Source: Allobosea sp. (GTDB lineage Bacteria; Pseudomonadota; Alphaproteobacteria; Rhizobiales; Beijerinckiaceae). From it: a DNA stretch of 64,000 nt. Shown here piece by piece: positions 45,833 to 53,811 of this stretch; the first letter of the stretch is position 1, and each line of letters opens with the position of its first letter. The stretch covers positions 1 to 64,000 of the forward strand of contig NZ_JAUYTP010000018.1 in NCBI RefSeq assembly GCF_030695125.1, in the 5' to 3' direction. Below the pieces are notes generated by a model, which saw only the letters and a list, made by a program, of their open reading frames with translations, searched no databases and had not been told where the DNA came from. The position numbers were made by a program, and so were the translations under genes.

Positions 45833-47134
45833 TCAGGCTGCCTTGTCCTTCATGCCGCCATCGGTGAGGCGGTACCAGGCGATGATGGCCGAGACGTAAA
45901 GCTCGTTCAGCGCATGCAGCGGCAGCGGCGTGATCGGCACGACCGGGAAGGGCAGGCAGCCCTTGTCCCCGGTCGCGATGTAGCCGGCCAACGCCTTGCC
46001 CATGGCGCTCTGCAGCCCGACGCCGCGGCCCATGCAGCCGATGTCAACGAGCAGGCCGGGCTCCGGCTCGTGCAGATGGGGCAGGAAATCGCGCGTCAGC
46101 GCCACACGACCGCACCAGCGGAAGTCGAAGGGCACGCCCTTGGCCTGGGGATACATCTTGCCGACGACACGCTCGAGATGGGCCCAGTCGGCGGCGTCCT
46201 TGGGTTCGCGGAACGGGCCGCGCCCGCCCATCAGCAGGCGGTTCTGATGGTCCTTGCGGAAATAGAGCAGCAATTGGCGCGTGTCCGAGACGACCTGGCC
46301 CTCGGGCAGGATCGTGCCGGCGACATTGTCGGACAGCGGCTGCGTCGCGACAATGAAGGAGTTGGGCCGGATCACGGTCTGGCGCAGCTTCGGGATCAGG
46401 TCGCCGGTGTAGCCATTGGTGGCGACGACGACGCGCGGGGCCGTCACGGAGGCGCCCTGCGCCGTCCGGATGGTCCAGTTCGCGGCGCTGCGCGTCAGCG
46501 AGACGACCTTGCTCTGGCCGTGGATGGCGGCGCCCGCCGCGAGCGCCGCCTTCGTCAGCCCGCGGGCATAGGCCAGCGGCTGCACGCCGCCGGCGCGCCG
46601 GTCGACCCAGCCGGCGAGGTAGCGGTCGGTGCCGAGGAGGCGAGCGGCGCCGTCCTTGTCGAGGAACTGCGCATCGACGCCGCGCGACTGCCATTCGGCG
46701 GCGCGCCGCTTCACCGTCTCGACCATGGCCGGCGTATGCGCCCCTTGAATCCATCCGGTGCGCTTGTGCGGCACGTCCATGCCGTGTTTCGCGATTAGGT
46801 CGAAGACGAGATCGGCGGTCGAGCCGACGAAGCCGATCAGGGCCTCTCCCGCGACGGGGCCGAATTTGGCGAGGATTTCGCTCGGATCATATTTGATGCC
46901 GGGGATGACCTGCCCGCCATTGCGGCCCGAGCCGCCCCAGCCGGGCTCATGGCTCTCGAGCACCACGACGGAGACGCCCGCCTCCGCCAGATGCAGCGCG
47001 GTCGACAGCCCGGCAAAGCCGGCGCCGATCACGCACACATCGGCGCTGACATCCTGCGCCAGCGGCGGTGTCGGCGCGGCGGCCGGTGCGGTTGCAAACC
47101 AGAGCGAGGGCTCCAGTGGGAAGGGTTCGGCCAT
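45833..47134 (-). CDS. FAD-dependent amine/amino acid oxidase (PuuB/DAO family)
   Basis: 433 residues. N-terminal FAD motif VCVIGAGFAGLSTALHLAE and GWGGSGRNGGQV (DAO/glycine oxidase type), substrate-domain block VDRRAGGVQPLAYARGL, and the C-terminal FAD-binding CMGRGVGLQSAMGKALAGYI. Pattern matches gamma-glutamylputrescine oxidase and related deaminating oxidases. It ends an operon with an amino-acid-type ABC importer and is divergent from an XRE-cupin regulator, a layout similar to the puu system. Substrate probably a polyamine, N-acyl amine or amino acid. Confidence 0.82.
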   Translation of the reverse strand: MAEPFPLEPSLWFATAPAAAPTPPLAQDVSADVCVIGAGFAGLSTALHLAEAGVSVVVLESHEPGWGGSGRNGGQVIPGIKYDPSEILAKFGPVAGEALIGFVGSTADLVFDLIAKHGMDVPHKRTGWIQGAHTPAMVETVKRRAAEWQSRGVDAQFLDKDGAARLLGTDRYLAGWVDRRAGGVQPLAYARGLTKAALAAGAAIHGQSKVVSLTRSAANWTIRTAQGASVTAPRVVVATNGYTGDLIPKLRQTVIRPNSFIVATQPLSDNVAGTILPEGQVVSDTRQLLLYFRKDHQNRLLMGGRGPFREPKDAADWAHLERVVGKMYPQAKGVPFDFRWCGRVALTRDFLPHLHEPEPGLLVDIGCMGRGVGLQSAMGKALAGYIATGDKGCLPFPVVPITPLPLHALNELYVSAIIAWYRLTDGGMKDKAA

Positions 47135-47145
47135 CGGCAGGCTCC

Positions 47146-47907
47146 TCAGATCGGGCGCAGCACGCGGCGCAGGAAATCCTGCGTGCGCGGATGGCTGGGC
47201 GCGCTAAGCACCTCGCGCGACGGTCCCTGCTCGACGATGACGCCGCCATCCAGGAACAGGACGCGGTCGGCCACCTCGCGGGCGAAGCCCATCTCATGGG
47301 TGACGACGAGCATGGTCATGCCGTCTTCGGCGAGGCTCTTCATCACCTGTAGCACCTCGCCGACGAGTTCGGGGTCGAGCGCCGAGGTCGGTTCGTCGAA
47401 CAGGATCGCCTTGGGCTGCATGCAGAGCGCGCGCGCGATGGCGACGCGCTGCATCTGCCCACCCGAGAGCTGGCCGGGATAGGCATCCATCTTGTTGCCG
47501 AGGCCGACACGGTCGAGCAGTTCGCGCCCTCGTGCCATGGCCTGCGCCGCCGGCTCCTTCTTCACGAAGATCGGCCCCTCGACGACGTTCTCCAGCGCGG
47601 TGCGGTGCGGGAACAGGTTGAAGCGCTGGAACACCATCGCCATCGCCGTGCGGATGCCGACGATCGAGGGTTTGTCGCGCTCGACGCGTTCGCCGTCGAT
47701 CGTGATCGCGCCGCCATCATAGGATTCGAGCCCGTTGATGCAGCGCAGGATCGTCGACTTGCCGGAGCCGGACGGTCCGATCAGGCAGACGACCTCGCCC
47801 CTGGCGACGCTCGCCGTGATGCCCTTCAGCACCGGAAACGAGCCGAAGCTCTTGGTGACGCCGGTGATCTCGATCATCGGCGCGCCCGCGACCACATGCC
47901 CGGTCAT
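47146..47907 (-). CDS. Amino-acid-type ABC transporter ATPase (GlnQ/HisP-like)
   Basis: 253 residues. Walker [11 protein letters not shown]-loop [16 protein letters not shown], signature [16 protein letters not shown], Walker [15 protein letters not shown] and switch VTHEMGFA. Start overlaps the permease stop by 4 bases; a later ATG at 47877 (MIEITGV) is possible. Only one permease gene is linked, so the permease is probably a homodimer. Confidence 0.93.
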   Translation of the reverse strand: MTGHVVAGAPMIEITGVTKSFGSFPVLKGITASVARGEVVCLIGPSGSGKSTILRCINGLESYDGGAITIDGERVERDKPSIVGIRTAMAMVFQRFNLFPHRTALENVVEGPIFVKKEPAAQAMARGRELLDRVGLGNKMDAYPGQLSGGQMQRVAIARALCMQPKAILFDEPTSALDPELVGEVLQVMKSLAEDGMTMLVVTHEMGFAREVADRVLFLDGGVIVEQGPSREVLSAPSHPRTQDFLRRVLRPI

Positions 47908-48566
47908 CGCCTGGCCCCCTTGCCGAAGCGGCGTTCGAGCCAGCTCACCAGCCCCATCAGCGGCAGGCACATCGCCAGGTAGAGCAGGGCGACCAGCGTG
48001 TAGACGGTCATGTTCTTGAAGGTGGAGGAGGCGATCAGCGTGCCCTGCAGCGTCAGCTCGGCCACCGTGATGGTCGAGGCCTGCGAGGAATCCTTCAGCA
48101 TCATCACCATGATGTTGCCATAGGGCGGCAGCACGAGGCGGATCGCCTGCGGCAGGATGACCCGGCGCATGGTCAGGCCCCAGCCCATGCCGATCGACTG
48201 CGCGGCCTCGATCTGGCCGTGGTCGATCGCCTCGATGCCGGCGCGGAAATTCTCGGACTGATAGGCCGAATAGGCGATGCCGAGCCCGATGATCGCCGCC
48301 TGCAGCGCCGTCAGCGCGATGCCGAACTCCGGCAGCACGAAGTAGATGTAGAAGAGCTGCACCAGGATCGGGATACCGCGCAGCGTGTTGACGATGACCT
48401 TTGCGGTCGTCGACAGCCAGCCGATGCCCGAAACCCGCATCAGCGCCCAGACCAGGCCGAGCACAGTCGAGAGCGCGAGCGAGCCCAGCGCGACGATGAG
48501 CGTGAACTTCACGCCCTGCAGCAGCAGCGGCAGGAACTGGGTGGCGTCGCGCAGGAAGGTTTGCAT
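47904..48566 (-). CDS. Amino-acid-type ABC transporter permease (HisMQ/GlnP family)
   Basis: 220 residues with about five membrane helices. Family landmarks: [48 protein letters not shown] and the EAA loop [25 protein letters not shown] 48566 is chosen over an upstream in-frame codon at 48617, whose translation does not fit the family. A palindromic repeat separates it from the binding-protein gene. Confidence 0.92.
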   Translation of the reverse strand: MQTFLRDATQFLPLLLQGVKFTLIVALGSLALSTVLGLVWALMRVSGIGWLSTTAKVIVNTLRGIPILVQLFYIYFVLPEFGIALTALQAAIIGLGIAYSAYQSENFRAGIEAIDHGQIEAAQSIGMGWGLTMRRVILPQAIRLVLPPYGNIMVMMLKDSSQASTITVAELTLQGTLIASSTFKNMTVYTLVALLYLAMCLPLMGLVSWLERRFGKGARR

Positions 48567-48622
48567 GCGGTTCTGACGGTGGTTGTCGAAAGGATATCGC
48601 GGCAGCCCGCTCACCACGGTTC

Positions 48623-48722
48623 GTCATCCCGGGCGCAGCGAAGCGAAGACCCGGGATCCATTCCGGAACCGTTCCGGCATGGATCCCGGATCGGCGCCGC
48701 TTCGCGGCTTGTCCGGGATGAC
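48623..48722. repeat. Palindromic intergenic repeat (GTCATCCCGGGCG type)
   Basis: Inverted repeat between binding protein and permease of the amino-acid-type transporter; outer arms GTCATCCCGG / CCGGGATGAC, inner GGGATCCATTCCGG/CCGGCATGGATCCC. Same family and same location (after a binding-protein gene, before the permease) as the copy at 38712. Confidence 0.85.
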
Positions 48723-48749
48723 GGCGTCGGGGGCGGTTTTGCTACCGGA

Positions 48750-49505
48750 TTAGACGAGGCCCCATTTGGCCAGGATCTTGTCGACCGTGCCGTCGGCCTT
48801 GAGCTTGGCGAGGCCGGCATTGATCTTCTTCAGGAGCTCGCCATCGGTCTTGCGCACGCCGATGCCGACCGAGCCCGAGATGACCGGCTTGTAGCTCTTG
48901 ACGATGCGCACGCGGGGGAACTGCCCCTGCGAGAGATTGTAGGCGATGATCGGCAGGTCGAAGACGGCGGCCTGGACGCGGCCGGCATTCACGTCGGCGA
49001 GAATGTCCGGCAGGGTCTTGTAGAGCTTCACCTCCGAGAACAGGCCCGATTTCTGCAGTCGGTCGACATAGGCCGTGCCGATCTGCACGCCGATCGTCAT
49101 GCCCTTCATCTCTTCGAACGAGACGTAATCCTTGGTGTCGGTCGCCGGCACGATCAGGCCTTCGCCATAGGTGTAGATCGGCGCCGAGAAATCGATCACC
49201 TCCTGGCGGACCGGGGTGATGTACATCGCGGCGGCGACGATATCGATCTTGCTGCCCGTCAGCGACGGAATCAGCGTCGAGAACTGCATGCCCTCGACCT
49301 CGACCTTGAAGTCGGACGCCGCGGCGATCGCCCTGATCAGGTCGACCATCACGCCTTCGATGGTGTTGGTCTTGGTGTCGAGGAAGGTGAACGGGCTGCC
49401 CGTCGGCGTCGAGCCGACCTTGAGAACCGCTTGCGCCTGGGCCGGAGCGATCCCGGCCGCGAGCGCGCTGCCTGCCAGCATCGACAGAAATGTCCGACGT
49501 TCCAT
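48750..49505 (-). CDS. Amino-acid-type ABC transporter substrate-binding protein (SBP family 3)
   Basis: 251 residues. Signal peptide MERRTFLSMLAGSALAAG ending at AQAQA, then LKVGSTPTGSPFTFLDTKTN, GVMVDLIRAIAA and DIVAAAMYITPVRQEVIDFSAPIYTYGEGLIVP, all typical of family 3. GGGGA lies 7 bases before ATG 49505. It heads the transporter/oxidase operon and shares its promoter region with the divergent regulator. Confidence 0.92.
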   Translation of the reverse strand: MERRTFLSMLAGSALAAGIAPAQAQAVLKVGSTPTGSPFTFLDTKTNTIEGVMVDLIRAIAAASDFKVEVEGMQFSTLIPSLTGSKIDIVAAAMYITPVRQEVIDFSAPIYTYGEGLIVPATDTKDYVSFEEMKGMTIGVQIGTAYVDRLQKSGLFSEVKLYKTLPDILADVNAGRVQAAVFDLPIIAYNLSQGQFPRVRIVKSYKPVISGSVGIGVRKTDGELLKKINAGLAKLKADGTVDKILAKWGLV

Positions 49506-49550
49506 GGCGATATCCCCTGCTTGTGCGCGTGCCTGATCTGTCCGGCACAA

Positions 49551-49568
49551 TTTTCATCTGCGTGAAGA
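49551..49568. promoter_or_regulatory. Second candidate site for the XRE-cupin regulator
   Basis: TTTTCA-TCTGCG-TGAAGA resembles the better palindrome at 49598 (TTTCA-N6-TGAA core) and is centred 49 bases from it, about 54 bases before the binding-protein start. A pair of spaced sites would allow co-operative repression of both promoters. Confidence 0.5.
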
Positions 49569-49597
49569 TACGAGCATAGGACGATCTTGTCGGCAAG

Positions 49598-49619
49598 CTA
49601 TTTCACGTGCATGAAATAG
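49598..49619. promoter_or_regulatory. Operator palindrome in divergent promoter of XRE-cupin gene
   Basis: CTATTTCA-CGTGCA-TGAAATAG is a perfect 8-base inverted repeat, 20 bases before the regulator ATG. AT-rich symmetrical site in the expected place for autoregulation and for control of the divergent transporter/oxidase operon. Confidence 0.75.
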
Positions 49620-49639
49620 CGGCGACGAATGGAGCCTTC

Positions 49640-50227
49640 ATGAGCAGCCCTGCCGCCACGCCGTCCGCCCCGCAGGTCGATGAGGAGATCGGGGCCGGCC
49701 TGCGCCGCCTCAGGCGCGAGCGCAGCCTGTCGCTGGTCGACCTGGCGGCCCGCACCAATCTCTCGATCGGCTTCCTCAGCCAGATCGAGCGCGGCAAATC
49801 CTCGCCGACGCTGCGGGCGCTCGCCAGCATGGCGGACGCGCTCGGGGTGGGGATCGGCGATCTGTTTCCCCAGACCGGCGTCGTCGGCGACCAGACCGCG
49901 ACGATCGTGCGCGGGGGGGCTCGCAGCGCATTGCAACTCTGGCGCTCGGGCATTCGCAAGCAGTTGCTCACCCCTCATACCGAGGGCTCGAAGCTGAGCC
50001 TCTATCTCGTCGAGATGGAACGCGGCGCGAGCACCGGCGACGAACTCTACACCCATGGCGGCGAGGAGGCCGGGCTGGTGATGAGCGGCGCGATGGCCCT
50101 TCGCGTCGAAAGCGAAAGCTGGACGCTGCTGGAGGGCGACAGCTTCCGTTTCCTGTCCTCTCGACCGCATCGCTTTTCCAATGCGGCAGACGGCGAGACG
50201 CGGGTTCTGTGGGTCAATTGTCTGTAG
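49640..50227 (+). CDS. XRE family regulator with C-terminal cupin domain (PuuR-like)
   Basis: 195 residues. N-terminal helix-turn-helix (LRRLRRERSLSLVDLAARTN, LSIGFLSQIERGKSSPTLRAL) and a C-terminal cupin ligand domain (TPHTEGSKLSLYLVEMERG, YTHGGEEAGLVMSGAMALRV, EGDSFRFLSSRPHRFSN). Such regulators control polyamine, amino acid or sulfur-compound use and usually repress without the ligand. ATG 49640 follows TGGAG; an upstream GTG at 49607 falls inside the operator palindrome and is unlikely. Confidence 0.9.
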   Translation: MSSPAATPSAPQVDEEIGAGLRRLRRERSLSLVDLAARTNLSIGFLSQIERGKSSPTLRALASMADALGVGIGDLFPQTGVVGDQTATIVRGGARSALQLWRSGIRKQLLTPHTEGSKLSLYLVEMERGASTGDELYTHGGEEAGLVMSGAMALRVESESWTLLEGDSFRFLSSRPHRFSNAADGETRVLWVNCL

Positions 50228-50241
50228 GCCCGCCGGCTGGT

Positions 50242-50265
50242 GCCGGAGGGCCGGAGGGCCGGAGG
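50242..50265. repeat. Short tandem repeat, three 8-base units
   Basis: GCCGGAGG occurs three times in direct tandem just after the XRE-cupin stop codon. Probably slippage-derived; it is noncoding here. Confidence 0.6.
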
Positions 50266-50338
50266 GCTGCGTTTTGCCCTCGCGCGAGCGCCGTGTCTGA
50301 AGGCTCCGGCCTGTGCGGCCTCTCTATGGGTCCGCGCG

Positions 50339-51178
50339 TCAATGGGCGAGCAGGACCGGCAGGCGCAGTTCGGCGAGGACGCTCTTGGTCGCCCCGCCGA
50401 GGACGAAATCCCGCAGGCGGGAATGGCCGAAACCGCCCATGGCGAGCATCTGCGCGCCGGCTGCGAGGGCGGCCTCCTGCAGGGCCACGGCGATGGTTCT
50501 GGCGCCGAGCGTGATGTTGCTCGCCGTGGCGTTCACACCGCGCGCCTGCAGGGACGATGTCAGCGCGCCTGCGATATCGGCGCCCTGCAGCGTCTTCTCG
50601 TCGGTGACCGTCAGGACCGTGACGCGACCGCCAGGGGCCAGCAGGGTCAGCGCATCCCCCAAGGCGCGCGCGGCGACGCGGCTGCCGTCCCAGGCGATCG
50701 CGAGGTGATCGAGGCTCGCCAGCTTCGCCGAGGCCGGCACCAGAACCGCCGGGCGGCCCGAGCCGAAGATCACGCCTTGCGCGATGTCCTGTGCCCCGTA
50801 GGCTTCATTGGCCCAGGGCAGCACGGACAGGTCGAAATAGCGCGCCTGTGCGGCAGCCGCGTCGGGCTCCGCCCCCATCGCCACCTTCCGGGTCTTGAAA
50901 CCCAGTTCGATTTTCGCGCGGCAGGCGGCTTCGACGAGGCCCCGCAGCCGCTCGCATTCGGCGCTGCTCTTTTCTTCCGCGGCGCGAACCAGCCCGGGAA
51001 TGTCGAGGAGCGCTCCGCCCAGCGGCGCATAGACCGGCGGCAGATCCACCGTGAAGGCCCCGACATGAAGGTTGCAGCGCAGCGCCGCTGCGAAGCCGGT
51101 CGCGGCGAGAATGGCCTCGTCCGCGACAACCTCGCCATAGGTCCCCAGAGGCATATAGGCCGTCCGCGTCATCGTCAT
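50339..51178 (-). CDS. Tandem-domain universal stress protein
   Basis: 279 residues made of two UspA folds. The C-terminal half keeps an ATP-binding-like pattern (AIAWDGS near residue 160 and GGFGHSRLRDFVLGGATKSVL near the end, i.e. G-x2-G-x9-G(S/A)); the N-terminal half is degenerate. UspA tandem proteins serve in starvation, hypoxia or respiration arrest. A FixK-type box is 187-200 bases upstream of the start, suggesting low-oxygen induction. Confidence 0.88.
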   Translation of the reverse strand: MTMTRTAYMPLGTYGEVVADEAILAATGFAAALRCNLHVGAFTVDLPPVYAPLGGALLDIPGLVRAAEEKSSAECERLRGLVEAACRAKIELGFKTRKVAMGAEPDAAAAQARYFDLSVLPWANEAYGAQDIAQGVIFGSGRPAVLVPASAKLASLDHLAIAWDGSRVAARALGDALTLLAPGGRVTVLTVTDEKTLQGADIAGALTSSLQARGVNATASNITLGARTIAVALQEAALAAGAQMLAMGGFGHSRLRDFVLGGATKSVLAELRLPVLLAH

Positions 51179-51364
51179 CGTTTACGCTCCCGTCACTGTG
51201 CAGCGGCGATCGGGCGTATCCCGTCGGCCGGGATGAGGCGGCCCCGTTCTCGCGGACGCCGCCCCGTCGCGACATGAAAGCGGTCGCCGGGTCCGGTTTG
51301 TCTCGCGGCTCGGGGCCTTTTGGTCATCCAAGCGGAATTCTGGCTTGCGATGTGCGGCTCCGCC

Positions 51365-51378
51365 TTGCGTTTGATCAA
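51365..51378 (-). promoter_or_regulatory. Candidate FixK/FNR box upstream of universal stress protein gene
   Basis: TTGC-GTTTGA-TCAA fits the rhizobial FixK pattern TTG(A/C)-N6-(T/G)CAA and carries one full ATCAA half site. It lies in the 373-base gene-free stretch 51179-51551 between the stress protein gene and the tRNA; nothing else is recognised in that stretch. Its distance from the ATG (about 190 bases) requires a long leader. Confidence 0.5.
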
Positions 51379-51551
51379 ATGGAAGGCGCCGCAGCCCGAT
51401 TCCGGTGGCCGGACGTCGTCCCTGCTCAGCTGATGCCGGCGCGATTTGCGGGATGGGCGATCCGTCGCGGCCGTGGCGCACTGCGACCGTCCGGGTGTTC
51501 TGACGAGGCTCGACCGGATAAGGCTGACCCGCCGCCCTCGCGGCGGTCGAA

Positions 51552-51628
51552 TGGTAGCGGGAGAGGGACTCGAACCCCCGACACGCGGATTATGATTCCG
51601 CTGCTCTAACCAGCTGAGCTACCCCGCC
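51552..51628 (-). tRNA. tRNA-Met (CAT anticodon)
   Basis: A 77-base cloverleaf on the minus strand: acceptor stem GGCGGGG/CCCCGCC-type pairing with encoded CCA, D arm AGCTCAGCTGGTTAGAGC, anticodon stem GCGGA/TCCGC around loop ATCATAA (anticodon CAT), T arm GGGGGTTCGAGTCCCTC. The normal first acceptor pair and no initiator-type GGG anticodon stem favour elongator Met over fMet; a lysidine-modified Ile tRNA cannot be excluded by eye. Confidence 0.93.
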
Positions 51629-51697
51629 CCACGAGCGGGTCACCGCGAAGCGGTGGCCCGTGAGAGGCCGCGATATAGGGGGGTGGGCCTATGCTCG

Positions 51698-52339
51698 TCA
51701 AGCCTTCGTCGCGGCAAGTTTGCGCAGGCGCACAACCTTGAAATAACCGGAGCCGACATGGGCGGTCTCGTAGCGCCCTGTCTTCGCGGCCCAGCCGGTC
51801 AGCCGGCTGACCTTGAAGTCGGAGCTCCAGCCGACGGCGCGGGCCAGCGGAGCCAGAGCGGTCCAAAAGGCCGCGAAGGGGCCGCCATCGTCGACGAGGC
51901 GGCTCGAGATCACGATCTCGCCGCCGGGCTTCAGCACCCGGTCCATCTCGGTCAGGGCCTGCTCGGGGTCAGGCACCAGGGTGATGACGAATTGCGCGGT
52001 CACGGCGTCGAAGGCCTCGTCGGCGAAACCGAGCCGGCAGGCATCCATCACCATCAGCCCGCGCACATGCGACAGGCCCTGGCTCGCGACCTTGCGGTTG
52101 GCGACCTTGAGCATGTCGAGCGAGAGGTCGGCGCCGACGACGCGGGAGCCCGGGGTGAAATAGGGCAGGGTCAGGCCGGTGCCGACGCCGATCTCGAGGA
52201 TGTCGGGCCCGCAGGCGCAGGCCGCGGCGACGGCCTCGCGCTGCGGCCCGGCCAGCAGGTTCTGGTAGATCCGGTCATAGATGCGCGCCCAGACGGCATA
52301 GACGCGCTTCTGGCTTTCGAGATGGTCTGGCACCGGCAT
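51698..52339 (-). CDS. Class I SAM methyltransferase, PmtA/UbiE-like (phospholipid N-methyltransferase candidate)
   Basis: 213 residues. VYAVWARIYDRIYQNLL at the N terminus, motif I DILEIGVGTGLTLPYF, acidic loop VVGADLSLDML, DAVTAQFVITLVPDPEQAL and LKPGGEIVISSRL. Size and the N-terminal YD pattern match the Rhodobacter-type phosphatidylethanolamine N-methyltransferase, which makes phosphatidylcholine, but other small-molecule methyltransferases share it. It follows mnmA with a 48-base gap in the same direction. Confidence 0.72.
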   Translation of the reverse strand: MPVPDHLESQKRVYAVWARIYDRIYQNLLAGPQREAVAAACACGPDILEIGVGTGLTLPYFTPGSRVVGADLSLDMLKVANRKVASQGLSHVRGLMVMDACRLGFADEAFDAVTAQFVITLVPDPEQALTEMDRVLKPGGEIVISSRLVDDGGPFAAFWTALAPLARAVGWSSDFKVSRLTGWAAKTGRYETAHVGSGYFKVVRLRKLAATKA

Positions 52340-52387
52340 GGAACGGCTCGCGAGCAGGATGGACGAAGATGAGCCGGGCGGCCGGCG

Positions 52388-53572
52388 TCAGGAGAGGGCG
52401 AGGTCGGCGACGGGCCTCGCCTGCGGCATCCGCAATTCGGGACGGATGATGGTGCCCCCGCCGAGCACGCGGGCGCCGGGGGCGGCATCGGCATAGATCA
52501 CGCAGGCCTGGCCGGGCGAGACGCCCTCTTCGTCGGTGGCGAGCTCGACCTTGAGCCCGGCCGCGTCGCGCAAGAGCCGCGCCTCGCGGGGCGGGCGCGT
52601 CGAGCGCACGCGCACGGCGACGTCGAGGCCTTCCGGCGGCAGGTCCTCGAGCGGCACGTCGCCGAGCCAGTTGAGATCGCGCAGCCGGACCTCGCGGACA
52701 TTCAGCGCCTCGCGCGGGCCGACGATGACGCGGGCCTCGTCGGCGTCGAGCCGCAGGACATAGAGTGGCTCCGGCGTGCTCAGGCCCAGGCCCTTGCGCT
52801 GGCCGACGGTGAAGCGCAGCACGCCCTCGTGGCGGCCGAGCACCCGGCCGTCGAGATGGACGATCTCGCCCGGCCGCGCCGCGCCCGGCTTCAGCCGCTC
52901 GATCACGTCGGCATAGCGGCCATTGGGGACGAAGCAGATGTCCTGGCTGTCGGGCTTGTCGGCGATGCCGAGCCCGAGTTCGGCGGCGAGAGCGCGGGTC
53001 TGCGCCTTGTCGATATGGCCGAGCGGGAAACGCAGTAGGTCAAGCTGCTCCTGCGTCGTGGCATAGAGGAAGTAGCTCTGGTCGCGGCTGGCGTCGGCCG
53101 CTCGGAACAGGCCGCGATGGCCGTTGGGTAGTTCGCGCGAGACGACATAGTGGCCCGTCGCCAGCGCCTCGGCGCCGAGCTCGCGGGCGAGCCCGAGCAG
53201 ATCCTGGAACTTCACGGTGCGGTTGCACTCGACGCAGGGGATCGGCGTCTCGCCGGCGAGGTAGCTCTCGGCGAAGCGCTCGATCACGGCGTCGCGGAAG
53301 CGGCTTTCGTAATCGAGCACATAATGGGGGATGCCGATCTGCTCGGCGACGCGGCGCGCATCATGAATGTCCTGGCCGGCGCAGCAGGACCCGGCGCGGT
53401 GGACGGCGGCGCCGTGGTCGTAGAGCTGCAGCGTCACGCCGACGACGTCGTAGCCCTCGCGCTTCAGCAGCGCTGCCACGACCGAGGAATCGACGCCGCC
53501 CGACATCGCCGCGACGACGCGTGTGCCTGCGGGCGGCTTGGCGATGTCGAGGGAGTTGCGGGGCGTCGTCAT
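52388..53572 (-). CDS. mnmA: tRNA-specific 2-thiouridylase MnmA
   Basis: 394 residues. It activates and thiolates U34 of Glu, Gln and Lys tRNAs. PP-loop [13 protein letters not shown], first catalytic Cys in [11 protein letters not shown], second Cys in [11 protein letters not shown], then the central [10 protein letters not shown] and the C-terminal beta-barrel. ATG 53572 is preferred on alignment; an in-frame ATG at 53608 would add 12 residues. Neither has a clear ribosome site. Confidence 0.96.
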   Translation of the reverse strand: MTTPRNSLDIAKPPAGTRVVAAMSGGVDSSVVAALLKREGYDVVGVTLQLYDHGAAVHRAGSCCAGQDIHDARRVAEQIGIPHYVLDYESRFRDAVIERFAESYLAGETPIPCVECNRTVKFQDLLGLARELGAEALATGHYVVSRELPNGHRGLFRAADASRDQSYFLYATTQEQLDLLRFPLGHIDKAQTRALAAELGLGIADKPDSQDICFVPNGRYADVIERLKPGAARPGEIVHLDGRVLGRHEGVLRFTVGQRKGLGLSTPEPLYVLRLDADEARVIVGPREALNVREVRLRDLNWLGDVPLEDLPPEGLDVAVRVRSTRPPREARLLRDAAGLKVELATDEEGVSPGQACVIYADAAPGARVLGGGTIIRPELRMPQARPVADLALS

Positions 53573-53653
53573 GGAATGCTGCGGTTCTGCGGCGTGAAGG
53601 CGGGCCATAGGCGGGTCTATACCGGCTTTGGGGCGCCGCTGCCAGCCGCGATG

Positions 53654-53666
53654 GGCAAAACCTGCC
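53654..53666. promoter_or_regulatory. Candidate FlbD-type enhancer site upstream of fliK
   Basis: GGCA-AAACC-TGCC, an inverted half-site pair about 90 bases upstream of the sigma-54 promoter, where an enhancer-binding protein would act. The same GGCA-N5-TGCC form occurs perfectly before flhA and with one mismatch before fliF. Confidence 0.45.
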
Positions 53667-53752
53667 GCCCGCCCGGGTCAGTGCGGCTGTTCTTGCCGCC
53701 ATCTGGGGCCCGGCTTATGCCTTAAGCTTCTGAAATAATTGGAAATCATGTC

Positions 53753-53768
53753 TGGCTCGGCCCTTGCT
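53753..53768 (+). promoter_or_regulatory. Sigma-54 promoter for fliK-flgD
   Basis: TGGCTCG-GCCC-TTGCT has the GG-N10-GC spacing of -24/-12 promoters and one mismatch to TGGCACG-N4-TTGCT. It ends 43 bases before the fliK start. Late flagellar genes in Caulobacter-type systems are sigma-54 dependent and activated by FlbD, which is encoded 7 kb downstream. Confidence 0.75.
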
Positions 53769-53811
53769 GGAGAGTGCTGGGCGCCTCGTGCCCCCTGTTG
53801 CGGACGAAACA

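Noticed and set aside
49598-49639. Translation start of the XRE-cupin gene at GTG 49607
   Set aside because: This codon lies within the operator palindrome and lacks a ribosome site; ATG 49640 follows TGGAG.
50242-50265. Tandem GCCGGAGG as a regulatory iteron
   Set aside because: Only three short units directly after a stop codon; slippage is a simpler explanation.
51552-51628. Integration site at tRNA-Met
   Set aside because: No integrase, no direct repeat of the tRNA 3' end and only housekeeping-type genes alongside.
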